From positions 147,999 through 211,998 of the forward strand of contig CACRSC010000041.1 of NCBI GenBank assembly GCA_902651635.1: a stretch of DNA of 64,000 nucleotides, written 5' to 3'. Source of the stretch: Mastigamoeba balamuthi. Lineage: Eukaryota; Evosea; Mastigamoebida; Mastigamoebidae. The notes under the pieces were generated by a model, which was given only the letters and a program-made list of their open reading frames with translations, ran no database searches and was not told where the DNA came from. Made by a program: the position numbers and the translations under genes. Numbering within the stretch: the first letter of the stretch is position 1; every line of letters starts with the position of its first letter. Below, piece after piece: positions 18,916-30,654 of the stretch.

Positions 18916-21900
18916 TCAGGCAGCCTTCAGGACGGAGCCGATGGCACGGCGGCGGATGATCGCAGCAGGCAGGTAGGACCCGAGCAGGGCGATGACAACA
19001 GCGATGCCGAGAAGCACGAAGAAGACGAGGTAGGGGAAGGCGAACGTGAAGGGCAGCTGCGTGAACATGTTGAACTGCAGCGTCAGCACGACGGCGACCA
19101 CGATGCCGATGCTGGCGCCCGATATCATGCACGCGGTCACCAGGCACATGGCCTCGATCACAAAGTAGACGATCACGCGCGTCGCAGTGAGGCCGACGGC
19201 GCGCAGCACAGCAAACTCCCAGATGTTCTCGCTGACGTTGGCCGCGAACGACAGCCACAGCACAAAGAAGCACAGAGCTCCGTCGACAGCGGCCACCGTC
19301 AGGAAGAAGATGTTCAGCATGTCCAGCGAGTCCGTGACGCTGTGCACGAGGCCCTTAACCTCGAAGACCTGGGTCAGGTCGTCGGTGATGAGCGACTTGA
19401 GCGCGTCGGCCATGTGCTGGCGATCGCTCTGTGACGCGCTGCCGCGGACGTGCACAATCAGCTTCTGCTTCAGCGGGCGCGACGCCACAGAACCGCGGTC
19501 GCCGGAGACGTTGCCCACCGTGCTGATGAGCGTCTGGAATTGGTCCATCGACATCAGAACCGGCGAGCCCTTGTTCATCGACTGGTACGCCGAGAAGAAG
19601 AAACCTGCCCAGTGACCAACGCAAGGTAAGCTCTCACGTGACTGGGGGAGCCGTGGCCGTCACCTGGCATGCGATTGACAAGGGCTCTGGCCTTCGCAAG
19701 GAACGATATCTCACTGGTATCGTTGCCCCAGCCTGTGTAGTAGTCAACCCTCAGGCGCAGAGGTGTGCTGACGCGGATGCTGGCTCCCAGTTCCTGTAGA
19801 GAGGGTCAGACGAGACGATTGGCGATGGTGGCAAGCGCACGAGTCCTGCGTTGACTGCCACATCGAAATAGTGATTATAGGCCGTGTCTATGGGAAGGTG
19901 TTCCTTCCCTGGGTTGCGTGGCATAGATACAACGTCTGGTGGAATTGGCACGGTTGATTCCAAAGGTAGTTTTTCTACAACAGATTATCCCACGTGAATC
20001 GCTCTCAAGGAAACGATCCCCGTACGCTTCCCAGCATCATCGTAGAAGCTACGAACAATATCGGGAGCCCCAGATGGGGTATTCTCGTAATGGAGACCGT
20101 GGTAAATGTCCCCCGGAGAGAAGAAACTATCGAACGAGTCGCGCAGGTACGTCTTTTCCACACCGTAAAAATCCTGGTGCACCAGAGTCAACCAAAATGT
20201 AAAAAGAGAGCTGTGTTATGTACCACCATCGTGTAGGGGAACCCAGCAAGGGTTGTTATCTGTGTTTTAAAGATGAAACCGTAAGAGCTGGCCGGGTAAG
20301 AGACATCTAGGAAGACACAGTTAGTCATTCTTCTTAGTTGCAATCCTTACATGAGAACCCCTTCACAATCGACGAGGAACTGTTTATCTGGCTCCGAAGA
20401 AAGTTTGTCAGAGTGTCCTGAGGGAATAATGAGTTAGAGCAACAACGTGGAATTGGGTCTACCTCTGGCAGAGGCTTCTGAAACGACGTGCTGAGTGCAG
20501 CAATATCGGATGCCGCCATCAGCCTGGCAAAGTCCCCGAGGGAAGAGGCAAGTAGCGCGAACACCGCTCCAGCGAATACTCTGGAATGCGCTTAGACCAA
20601 CGCCGCATGTGTTGAATCTGTTATGTTTGGCGGATTACATGAACGAGAAGCTCGTTGTCAGCATAATTGCTGTCTTGGAGTTGCGCCTCGAATGACTGGC
20701 AAGGTTCTTAGAGACGATGCTGTTGGTGGCCTCGTGGCCCGTCATTAGCCACGCCAGTCCCCACAGCAACGCCAACTCAAAGTACGGTTGCAGAGTCTGG
20801 GCAACGAGCGATAGCCCAAACAGGAAAGCTATATGAACGTCAGTTGAGTCGTCTGCGAATAAGCTCACCAATGAGGATGAGAATCAGTATTGTGAAAAAC
20901 ATGTCGTAGTTCGAGAAGGTGAACGAGTACGGGACAAGATAGTACGCGATAAACCCGAAAATCACGATGAGCAGCGACACGGCAAACAGTGGCGGCGACA
21001 GTCCGAGGTTCTCGAGCTTCCGAACCGTCACGGTGACCTCTGAGTGCACTTTGTGGTATATATCGAGAGCGTCCCTCAGAGTGTTTGAGAGCGCTCTCTG
21101 GATATACGGAGGTGAGAATGAAGTGGTGATTATGAGTAAGAGGGGAGTTATTTCGAACTTTGATTGGGACAACGATGGCCAGCATGGGCATTACAGTGCC
21201 AATTACGACTGAGAATATGACTGCTGTGGTATCGAGAGTCAAGTCAATAGGCAGCTTCACGAATGAGGATATGTAAACAGCGACTGGGATGTAAAAACTC
21301 CACCCGATGGCTATGCCAAGCAGTATACCAGGGACCGAGAACAAAACCGATTGTATAGCGAGCAGCTCGACAAGAACGACATTCGGCATCCCGAGCGCCC
21401 GCAGCATTCCGTACTCATACGTTTTCGACTCGACGTCCGAGAGCAGAAGAGAGTATATGAGCATTCCGCTCAGAAACAGCATTACCACGAGCGTGAAAGT
21501 GAAAATCTGGTCGAGGAACAGACGGAAGAAGGAGTAGCCCTCGAGCGCGGCGGATATCGGGGTCGTGAACGCCGCAGGGTATCCTGTCCCCAGCGACTCG
21601 GCTATGTTATTTGTCAGGTGCGCCATGTCGCTGTTGCGGCCGTCCTTGGATTTCATGTATATGCGGGCCCTGCGGGTCGCTTGGATGACCACGTTTAGCG
21701 CATAGTGGTTCATGTCGATGGTGATGTTTGTGTTGTTGACTTGTGCGAGCATGTTTACCGTGCGGTTGAGCGACGCAATGACTTTGGAGGGGTTGTACTG
21801 ACTGGTGCTGTTGGCGAACAGCCCGGTGATGTCTGAAAACGGAATGTCAGAAGGCATAGCAACTTCCGTACTCACTGAGCCCCACGATGGTGTCGAGAAT

Positions 21901-23321
21901 GTCCTTGAGTTGCGAGTAGTACACGGCTGCTTGGTCTCTGACTGGGATCATTGCACGCTCCGCAGCGGCTTGCACTAGAACTTGCGCAAAAGACTGATCG
22001 ATCAAGAGCACACTTCCCAGCGCTGACGGAAACTTCCCTCTGGGCGACCCAATGCCGCCAACCACTGTGAAGTTGCTATCGATGATGAGCTCCTGCAGGA
22101 TGCGTGCGGTCGTCTCGTTGACCATGTCGCTCATGTTGTACCGGATGACGAAGGCCAGCGTGCCGTCCGGCAGGACCTCGATGCCGTCTGGAAGCATGGC
22201 GCCGGCGCCCGGGATCGTGATGTTCTTGCCGCCGAGAGGGCCCTCCGGCAGGATCCTCCATAGCTCTGTCGTATTGAAGGGCGGGAGCTTCATGGGAATG
22301 ACCACCCTGTCGATGGCCTCGGCGAGCTGCTCCTTGGTGATGTTGACAAAGTCGGGTATGTGCATCGTCGTCGCGTTGACGGCCCACCACGGCAGCACGA
22401 TGGGCAGCGGGAAGACGAACTCGCCGTGCAGCGGTATACCAGACATCGTCTCGAACATCGACGCGAACAGCACGTACGCGCTCGAGCCGACGCCGAACTC
22501 GGACATGATGTTCGCGGGGTCGATGCGGAGCCGCAGCACGTCGCCCGTGGCCGCGCTCATCCTGTCGAGGACGTCGTCCGACACGTAGGCCTCGCCGATG
22601 CCGATCGGGCGCTTGTCCCACTCGCGCCCTATGTCCAGCGTGCGCTCCCTCTCGAGGTCCATGACCAGCAGCACGCATGTCACGGGCGGCGCCACAGAGG
22701 CCGCGCTGTCGGTCGCGTTGGGCGAGGCTGGCGCTGCGCTGGAGGCCGAGCTCGAAGCGTTGGTGGCGTTGGGGGGTCCGCCAGTGGTGTTGGCGACGTG
22801 CAGCACGTCCGTCAGGAACGTCCAGCGGGGAGCGCACCCGTGGACGCGCGACGTCTGGCGGCGTGCCTCAGGCGAGAAGAGGGAAGGGGAGGTATGCGTC
22901 TGGGAGTGGGGGGAACAGCGCACGTTGGCGAGGAGCTGGGTGATCTCTGAGGAGTTGAGGAACAGCGACGTGGAGTTGCCGACGCTCTTGGGCGCCAGCT
23001 GCACGTCGATCTCCCCGACGGTGTTCTCCGACAGCTTGAAGAAGATGATCGGCGACTTCTGTATCACGTTCTGCAGCAGCCTGTACGCAGGGGAGAGCGC
23101 AGTGAGAGCCGCGGCGGCTTCGGGGCGGGAGGGGGGCGGGGAGCGCACGAGACGAAGACGACGACGAGCAGGACGGTCGTCAGGCCGATGGCGCACCCGC
23201 GGAAGTCGCGCAGCGTGTTGCGCAGCACGTAGCGCGTGGCCACGTTCGTGTTGCCCAGCAGCGACGCGGCGGGCAGCGGCTTCTTGGCCTCCCACACGGG
23301 CGGCGCCCGATGGCTCATCAT
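18916..23321 (-). CDS. Large FtsX/MacB-type membrane permease
   Basis: Thirteen exons, complement(18916..19604, 19664..19793, 19841..19974, 20026..20173, 20224..20306, 20351..20417, 20463..20580, 20639..20828, 20869..21097, 21159..21832, 21876..22854, 22924..23080, 23149..23321); introns 40-69 nt, total exactly 1256 codons plus stop. The 20224 edge may be 20227. An N-terminal helix (IGLTTVLLVVVFVS) is followed by a long, N-glycosylation-rich ectodomain, a three-helix FtsX core containing YEYGMLRALGMPNVVLVELL, more helices, then a second half with its own helix, ectodomain and a closing core with FAVLRAVGLTATRVIVYFVI. This duplicated FtsX topology matches bacterial ABC permeases of the MacB/LolCE type. 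No ATPase domain lies in this protein or next to it. Substrate unknown; lipid or signal export is a guess. Confidence 0.85.
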
Positions 23322-23489
23322 ATTTGCGGACGCTGGGTTGTTAATCAGTGTAATCGGAAATATCTTCCCAGATATCAGAACCAGATTCCCTTTCCTGGGC
23401 GTCCCTTTTCCGGGTACTGTTATGCTCATACGAATCAGCGCCTCTCGTCTACAACGGTTTGCGACATCCTGCAAGGGTTGTTCAGGGGA

Positions 23490-23894
23490 ATGAGCGACGA
23501 CCGCGAGCGCCCGTTGCGCCACAAGTGGGCGCTCCCACAGTGGGTCGTGTCTGTCCTGCTCCTGCTGTTGGTATGGGAAGGCCCTGCTCCCCTGTTCCGC
23601 TTCCGGTCGGGTTTTCACGGTTCTGGCAATTCTCCGGTAACTCAGAGCACGTTGGCACTGTGGATGTCCGTGGCGTCGGCGTCGATGATCGTGGCGGTGA
23701 TGAGCACGCGCTACTCGAGCTGGTTGAACAGGATCGCCGTCGACCTGGGCGTCCCCGAGCGCGAGGCCCAGGACAACCCGTGGGTGGCCAGCGTCCTCGT
23801 GCCCGCGGTCGCCGGCGTCTGCTTCTCGTGTCCCGTGATTGCTGTTATCGTGCTGGCCGTCGCCGTGCACGAGGCAGTGCGCCACCAGAGGTGA
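23490..23894 (+). CDS. Small multi-pass membrane protein, function unknown
   Basis: The frame from ATG 23490 encodes 134 residues starting MSDDRERPLRHKWALPQW. It has hydrophobic segments VVSVLLLLL, STLALWMSVASASMIVAVM and VLVPAVAGVCFSCPVIAVIV. Positions 23546-23620 (GTATGG...ACTCAG) look like a 75 nt intron without a stop; splicing it would fuse the first two hydrophobic stretches and leave 109 residues. Either form is plausible. The gene is divergent from the FtsX permease, 168 bases apart, so the two could share regulation. I recognise no family. Confidence 0.5.
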   Translation: MSDDRERPLRHKWALPQWVVSVLLLLLVWEGPAPLFRFRSGFHGSGNSPVTQSTLALWMSVASASMIVAVMSTRYSSWLNRIAVDLGVPEREAQDNPWVASVLVPAVAGVCFSCPVIAVIVLAVAVHEAVRHQR

Positions 23895-24016
23895 CTGGAG
23901 ACTGATCTGTTCAATTGATATTTTCGCGGGGGTCGCGAAGATTCTCCACCCCACCACAGGGAAAAATCTCTGCGCCGTTCAAATTTTGAAAACCACCCGA
24001 GATTGTTGCGCGCGGG

Positions 24017-27000
24017 ATGGCGGAGGCTTTTTCTCCCGACGCCGCTGTTCTCGACGGCCTGGGGGCCGACCTGCCCCTTCTCGAGGGCGACCTGGACGAG
24101 TCGGAATTGAGCCCCACGCAGCAGCCGCGGGCGCAGCACCTCAAGGACATCAACCAGGTAACCCGCGGACCCGCCGGCACCGATTTTGGGCGGGAAACCC
24201 GCAAGGGGACCGGGGGGCCTACACGTGCAGCGTCCACCAGACTCACGCCAGCGCCGGAAAACCGGCCGTCTGCGGCCTGCGGTGCCTGCAAATGCGGTGC
24301 CACTCCACTCGGCCCGCCCCTTCCCCCCACGCAGGAGATCGAGGAGCTGAAGAAGGAGAACTTCAACCTGAAGATGGGGCTGTACTACCTCAAGGACCAG
24401 CTGCGCCGCATCGGCACCAACGCCGACAACATCGAGGCGACGGTCACGGAGAACGTCGAGCTGCGCGTGCAGGTGCAGGAGCTGCGGCGCGACGTCGACA
24501 GCAAGCGCGAGCTGCTGCAGGCGGCCCGCGACGCGATGCGCCAGTACGAGGAGTCGCTGCAGGCGCCGTCGCCCGAGCAGCAGGCGGCCATCGACGACCT
24601 GACCTCGCGGCTGCGCGAGGCCGAGGCCAAGGTCGAGAACTACCGCCAGCTGACCGAGGAGATGGACCCCGTGCTGGCGCGGACGCAGGCAGAGGTCGCC
24701 GAGACGGCGCGTCAGCTCGACGCCGAGCGCAGCCGCAACGCAGAGGCCGAGGCGTCGCTGCGCAGGATGCAGGACGCCACGATGGCGCTCGAGCGCAGGT
24801 GCAAGGAGCTCGAGCAGCGGCTCGCAGACGAGTCGCAGCGCGCCGAGCAGCTCGAGGGCGGCGCGGGCGACGCGCAGGCCGCGCTCAGGGAGGCGCGCGC
24901 AAAGGCCTCGTCGCTGGCGGACCAGCTCGCCCAGGCCGAGGCGCGCGCGCACGAGGTCGAGGAGGGCGCCCAGGAGAGCGCCAAGCGCCTGCGCGAGGTC
25001 GCCGCCGAGCGCGACCGCCTCGAGTCGCAGCTGCAGGAGCGCGACAGGGGCGACGCCCGGGCGCGCAAGTACAAGGAGGAGTCGGACGCGCGCGTCAGGG
25101 CGCTGCAGGAGAAGCTCAGCGCGGCGTCGGAGGCCCGCGCGAGGGCGGAGACCGAGGCGGAGCTGCGGACCAGCGAGCTCGCGAGGCTGCGCGCCGAGGC
25201 AGAGGCCATGCGGGCCGAGCTCGAGTCGGCGACGAGCAAGCTGCAGGAGGACGCAGACTCGCGCGCCAGGGAGCTGCAGGGGCAGCTAGCGGCCATGAAG
25301 GAGGCGCGCGACAAGGCTCTGGCGGACACCGAGGCCCTGCGCGAGGCGTCCAAGACCAAGCTGGCGGAGCTCGAGCAGCGCGCGCGCAAGTACAGGGACG
25401 ACGCCAAGTCCGTGCAGGCGCAGCTCGTCGATGCGACTGCCGCACGCGCCAAGTGCGAGGCGGAGCTCGAGAGCGCCAAGGCCGAGAACGCGCGCGCGAG
25501 GGCCGAGCTCGAGCGGCAGCTGGAGGCCGTGCAGAAGGAGTCGCAAGACCGCGCCGCCGAGCTCGAGCGGAAGCTCGGGGGCGCGTCGTCAGGCGTAAGA
25601 GAGCAGCACGACCGCGCCAAGAAGGCTGAGGCGCGCGCCGCCGCGCTGGAGAAGGAGCTGGCCGCCGCCAATAGCCGACTGGAGTCGCTCGCGAAGCAGC
25701 TCGCCGGGGCGCAGGAGCAGTGCAAGGCGGCCGACGAGCAGGTACGCAGGGAGCGCGCGCGGGCGTCGGCGCTGGGAGAGCAGCTGGACCAGGAGCAGGC
25801 GAGAGCCGAGCAGCTCGAGGTGCAGCTCGAGGACGAGCGCCACAGCACCGAGCAGCGCAAGGCAGAGTTCATGGCGCGCATCTCCGTCGTCCAGGCGGAC
25901 CTCGAGTCCGAGCGCGCGCGTAGCACCCAGGCTCTCTCGGACCTACGCTCTGTGCAGAAGTCGTCTCACGAGAAGGGCTCGGCGCTCGACGAGCAGCTCC
26001 GCTCTGCACGCGACCGCGCGGCTGCGCTTGAGTCGGAGGCCCGCGCGCTCAAGGAGAAGGAGGCCAAGGCGACCGCGGGGCTGCGGCAGGCGAAGGAGAG
26101 GGTTGCGTCGCTTGAGGCGGAGCTCGCGGCGTCGCAGAAGCAGGCGGCGAGTCTGCAGGCCGCGTTGGACGTCGAGCGACGCAGGGGCGCCGACGTGGAC
26201 GAGGCCGCGCGTACGACGAGCCAGCAGGTAGAAGAACTGCAGGCGCGCCTCCACGAGTCGAGCGAGCGAGCGGACAAGCTCGAAACGCAGGCCCGCGCAT
26301 TCAGGGACCGCTATGCCAAGGCCGATACTGCGTTCAAGAAGTTACAGGAGCGCTGTGCGACTCTGGAGAAGCAGCTCGAGGAGGGCAAGCAGGCCGAGAG
26401 CAAGCTCGCCGCAGACCTCGAGGCGAAGCTGCGCGACACGCAGAAGGACCTCGCCGCAGAGAAGAGGCGCGCGGCCGACCTCGAGGGCACCCTGCGGGGC
26501 ACCAGCCAGCGCCTGCGCGAGACGGACGCTGTGTCGCGCGAGAGGCTACGCACGGCCGAGTCGACGGCGTTCGAGCATGCACTTGTGTTGGCCGACGTGC
26601 TCGCGGCCTGCTGCGCGTGCGAGCAGCACGCCATCGCGGAGCACGTGCAGCAGCACGCAGCGCTGACAGACGTCGTCGCGCGGGCGCGCGAGTTCTTCCG
26701 CGACCTCAAGGACGCAGACCCCAGCGCTGTGAAGATGCAGCTCAGGGACATTGTCCCGCGGACGGGCTACACGGCAGATGAGCTCTCTGCGCTTCGTGGA
26801 GCCCTGCTGGAGGTCCTGCTGCAGCTGCGGACACTCCCAGACGAGTTCCAGAGCCGTTGGGCCGACATGGCGGCGTCGTTCAAGTGCGACACCGCCTTCT
26901 CAAAGCAGTCTTGCCACTAAACACCCCCTATGTAAACAGGGAGCTGCAGAGTCGCGTGGAGCAGAGGGACGAGGAGCTGCGATCTGCAGAACAGCACCTC

Positions 27001-27770
27001 AAGGCACTGCAGTCGCGCATCAAGGTCATACTGAGCAAGCAAGGCAGCAGGCCCGTGCCGGACCACAAGATAACGCAGTGAGTCGCTCGTCGCGCACGCC
27101 TCCGCTGTGCCGCTCACAACTCTTCCTAGGCTCCTCGAGGAGAAGGTCGCTTTGATAGACCAGTTGAGAAAGCGCGAAGTGCAGATACAGTGCGACCCTC
27201 ACCACCCACACTCGGCACTCGAGGCTCACTGGTATGCGCAGAAAGCTGACCCTGGAGTTCCAAAATGCACAGCAAGTGTCGGATATGAACCGGGACTACA
27301 TGGTACGCCACGTAGCGCTGTGCGCAGATGGACTCACAACGGATCGCAGTTTGCGTGCATGAGGCAGCTCTACGACAACGCGGCGAAACTGCTGGAGGAT
27401 AACCAGTCTCTGCTGATGGAGTTTGATCACTCTGTCGAGCATGCCCGCGCAGCCCAGACGCAGAACGCCGAGGTTGTGCGCACACAGTTGACGAAGATGA
27501 GGCAGACACTCTCCAGGCAGAAGGTCCGCCCTTCCGGCTCTTGCTTCCGGGTTGCTTACGGTGACCCTCCAACAGGGAAAGATCGATGCACTCTCCACGG
27601 CCGCCGTGTTCTCGACGCTTGGGGCCGGCACTTCGCGAACAGCACTGTTCCCGTCGACGCTGAGCCCCATACTCGGGACGCCCGTGGCAGCGAGACGCCA
27701 GCCCAAGACGACAGGTGGCACGTCGCAGGCGGCCGCAGAAAGCGCCACGCTCTCCGAGCTGACGCACTAA
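24017..27770 (+). CDS. Centrosomin-type coiled-coil protein with CM1 motif
   Basis: Seven exons, join(24017..24157, 24335..26883, 26940..27077, 27130..27189, 27242..27302, 27350..27523, 27576..27770), encode 1105 residues. Exon 2 opens with IEELKKENFNLKMGLYYLKD, an almost perfect centrosomin motif 1 (CM1), the element by which CDK5RAP2, centrosomin and yeast Mto1/Spc110 recruit gamma-tubulin complexes. Nearly all the remainder is an Ala/Glu/Arg/Lys heptad coiled coil, with a less regular segment near residues 820-920 (CCACEQHAIAEH). The tail (after 27576) is Ser/Thr/Ala-rich. A role in nucleating microtubules at the basal body or another organising centre follows from CM1. Base use is extremely GC-rich, which produces long antisense frames that are not genes. 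Confidence 0.88.
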
Positions 27771-27899
27771 ATCAGCCTTTTTTTTGACAACTCTGTACAC
27801 AATCAATTGGTATCGGTTCTTTGAGTAAACAAACAAGCGATCGGGTCATGCATTTGTTTGGTTCAACAAGTTGGCATGTACGAAGAAGCCATTCCCCCT

Positions 27900-30097
27900 C
27901 TACTTAGTCAGGTTCTTGCGGAGGAGGTCTTCGATGACAAGGAGGCGATAATAGAAGGCAGCAACGACGACCACGAGGAAGGCAAACCGCAGGCCGTCAG
28001 CCCCTATCGCGCCACCCAGCGCGCCAACCACGCCCCCCAGCGTGTCGAGGATGGTCCCAACCATGCTCTCGGGCTCGGGCGCCTTGGGCGGCGCCAGCAC
28101 AATCGGCTGAGGGACGGCAGCCGCAGCAGCGGCAGTGGGCAGCGACCCCGACGACGACTGCTGAATGACCTGCGCGCCAGGGGTGGACGTCCTCGAGGGC
28201 GAAGGCGCGACGGGGTTGGAAGAGGCGAGGTTGGTGGTCTGCGTCGCGAGGTGCGCCTTGGCGAGCTCTATCCAGCGCTTGAACGACTCGGTCGACTGCT
28301 TTATGGTGATCGACTCGATTTTGCCCTTGAGCATCGTCCTCTTGATCCAGCGGCACCCGAGCGAGATCGACAGCGTGCACGACGTCGGCGTGGCGCCCTG
28401 GTTGACGTTGTACTTGAGCTCTACCCTGAAGCAGTCGCCAAACGGAATATCCAGCGTCGTCCCGACAGACTCCACCACGAGGTGCGTCCTGCGCATTCAG
28501 TGCCGTGAGAACGCAAGCCGGTCCTCCCCCGTGGTCCTCTCACTTGGTGAGCGAGTATCTCTGCGTCTCCTCGAGGCGGGACGTCGGCGGGCCAAAGGGC
28601 GAGCCCTTGATGATGACGATGTCTGCGCAGCGGGTGCTGTGAGGCCGAGAAGAGCTGCCAGCCAAGGCAGTGCAGAGGGATGCGTACATCTCTTGTCTCG
28701 CACGTTGCCGAACTGCGGGTGGCTCTGCCACGCCCCCGTGTAGACGTCTGCGCCGAGCAGGGAGAGACGCCCTCGTTAGCGCTCTGTCAGTGGCGGCGAG
28801 GCGCCCCAGCGCACCCTTGTCCTGCCTCTCGTTGTGGTAGACGCCCCAGAACCCCTTGGAGGCGTCCGAGAAGAACACCTTGAAGAACTTGATGACCGAG
28901 CAGTCAAACTCGGCCTTGCACAGCTCCGTCAGCGACGACACCTCTGCGAGACGCGACCCACAGCGTCAGCGGTGCCACGTCACGGCGGGAGAGAGCTCCC
29001 GCACCGAGGAAGCCGCTGGTCCCCGTGTCCTCGACCTCGGACAGCAGGAGGTCCTCCCCGGGCGTCTCCTCGGCCTGCACGGGCCCCGGCGACCCCCCGG
29101 GCGACGCCTCGTCCGCGGGGCTGGGCGACGGCGGCCCCGACGACTTGTCCTGCGCGGCAGCGGGGGCCGCGGCGGCAGCGGCGGCAGCAGGGGGGTGCGG
29201 GGCGTTGCCGAGGCACTTCTCCCAGGCAGAGATGATCATCTGGTAGGTCTTGTCGCGCGAGAGGAAGCCGGCGAAGAGGAGCTTCTCGCGGGACTCGCTG
29301 GTGGTGTTGACCTCGATGAGGCCCAGGCCGCGCTTGCTGATGGCCGTGATGTCGTGCAGCGCCAGCACCTCCTTGGTCTCGCTGCCGAAGATCTTGCTGT
29401 AGAAGCACAGGTGCGTGTACGCCAGGTACAGCCTGCCCTGTATCGGCAGCGCGTTCCTGTACAGCATGCACAGGCAGTCTGCGGGTGGTCGACCCCACAC
29501 ACACACACACCCCACACCCCCCCACACCCCATCCACGCCGACGCGCAGAGGAAAGACAGTCAGTCAACTGCTCCTGCTCTTCCACACACACGTGTTTCGG
29601 AAAAGTTTGCCCGGGCCCTGTTGTGCCAGAGAGAAGCCACCCCGAAACCAGAGCAGCTCGGGGGGGGGGGAGGGGAGGGAGGGAGCAAAGGGGAGCTGAG
29701 GGAGGAGGGGGGACCACGGACCGTAGATGAGGGTGGTGTCGGGGGGCAGGTTGAACTTGCGGATGAAGTGCCCCGAGTTGATGCGCTGCTCGAGCACGCG
29801 CTGCGAGTCTGCAGAGTACGAGGGCGTCTGCAGCTCCTCCTCGGCCCCCGAGCTCCTCCTCCCAACCTCCGCGCCCGCCTGCTCCCTCTGCCCCGCGGGC
29901 GCCGCGCTGGGGCCCGTCGCCGGCGACGCGGGCGCCGTAGCCGGCGCGGTTCCGAGCTCGCTGGGCGGCAGCGGCACGCGTATGTTGAGCACAGAGGCGC
30001 GCCGCGTCATGGGGTCGGAGCCCGCCGACGCGGGGCCCTGGGCCATCACCGCGGCCGCCGAGGGCAGCGACGCAGTCGAGTTGGACAGGTGGGACAT
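27900..30097 (-). CDS. GRAM-VASt lipid-transfer protein of the Lam/Aster (GRAMD1) family
   Basis: Six exons, complement(27900..28488, 28544..28622, 28688..28747, 28815..28943, 28984..29478, 29722..30097), give 575 residues. After a Ser/Pro/Ala-rich N-terminus comes a GRAM domain (HFIRKFNLPPDTTLIYG, then GRLYLAYTHLCFYSKIFG). A VASt domain follows: SVIKFFKVFFSDASKGFW, DVYTGAWQSHPQFGNVRD, IVIIKGSPFGPPTSRLEETQ and HLVVESVGTTLDIPFGDCF. A C-terminal membrane helix (LRFAFLVVVVAAFYYRLLVI) anchors it. This is the order found in Lam/Aster proteins, which sit in the ER and move sterols at ER-plasma membrane contacts. The first intron, 243 nt, carries a CA microsatellite. The poly-Ala and Pro-rich linker between GRAM and VASt is variable in the family. 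Confidence 0.88.
29494..29530. repeat. CA microsatellite and C-rich tract inside an intron
   Basis: An (AC)n run of about nine units grading into CCCACACCCC repeats, within the first intron (29479-29721) of the GRAM-VASt gene. A G-rich tract follows at about 29659-29690. It is likely length-variable between strains and has no coding role. Confidence 0.7.
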
Positions 30098-30654
30098 GGG
30101 CGGGATGGGCCTCGGCCTGCCTTCGCCCGAAAACCGTACGTTTGTGCGGCTTGGCGGAAGCGGGGGAGCACCCGAGATTCGAAAATCTGGGCGGCACAGT
30201 CAGCAACGGACCGAAGTTACAGTCACGAGTCCGGGACACGTGCACGCGGAACATGGTCACGGGTGGTGCACCGCCCGAGGGAGGGGACCGGGGCCTGACA
30301 CAACGTGATGTGCTCGACGGTCTGGGCCAACAGATATAATTATCCACGAGGGTGGACTTCCACGGTTTCCCTCTTCGGGTTTGGAGCAGAACTGCAACAA
30401 GACGATTGCATCTGACACTGAGAGACGCCGGCGAAACATCTCTCGGCCGCTCTCCCAAATCACCGCCCCACCCCCACCTAGCCGCCGCAGAGCTGGGGGG
30501 CCGCCCCGGGTGGTCCGCCTTCTCAAACCTGCCAGTTGGCGGTGGAGGTGCATGTCTGCAGAAGAAGAAATTCGACCCCAGATCCCGCAGAAGTGCGTCG
30601 AAGAAACGAACACGCGTTCTTGAATCGAATGTCTGCGATTCAGAGCGCATCCGA

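Noticed and set aside
23839-25629. 596-codon frame shifted within the CM1 coiled-coil gene
   Set aside because: Arg/Gly/Ala-rich shadow; the sense frame has the CM1 motif and heptads.
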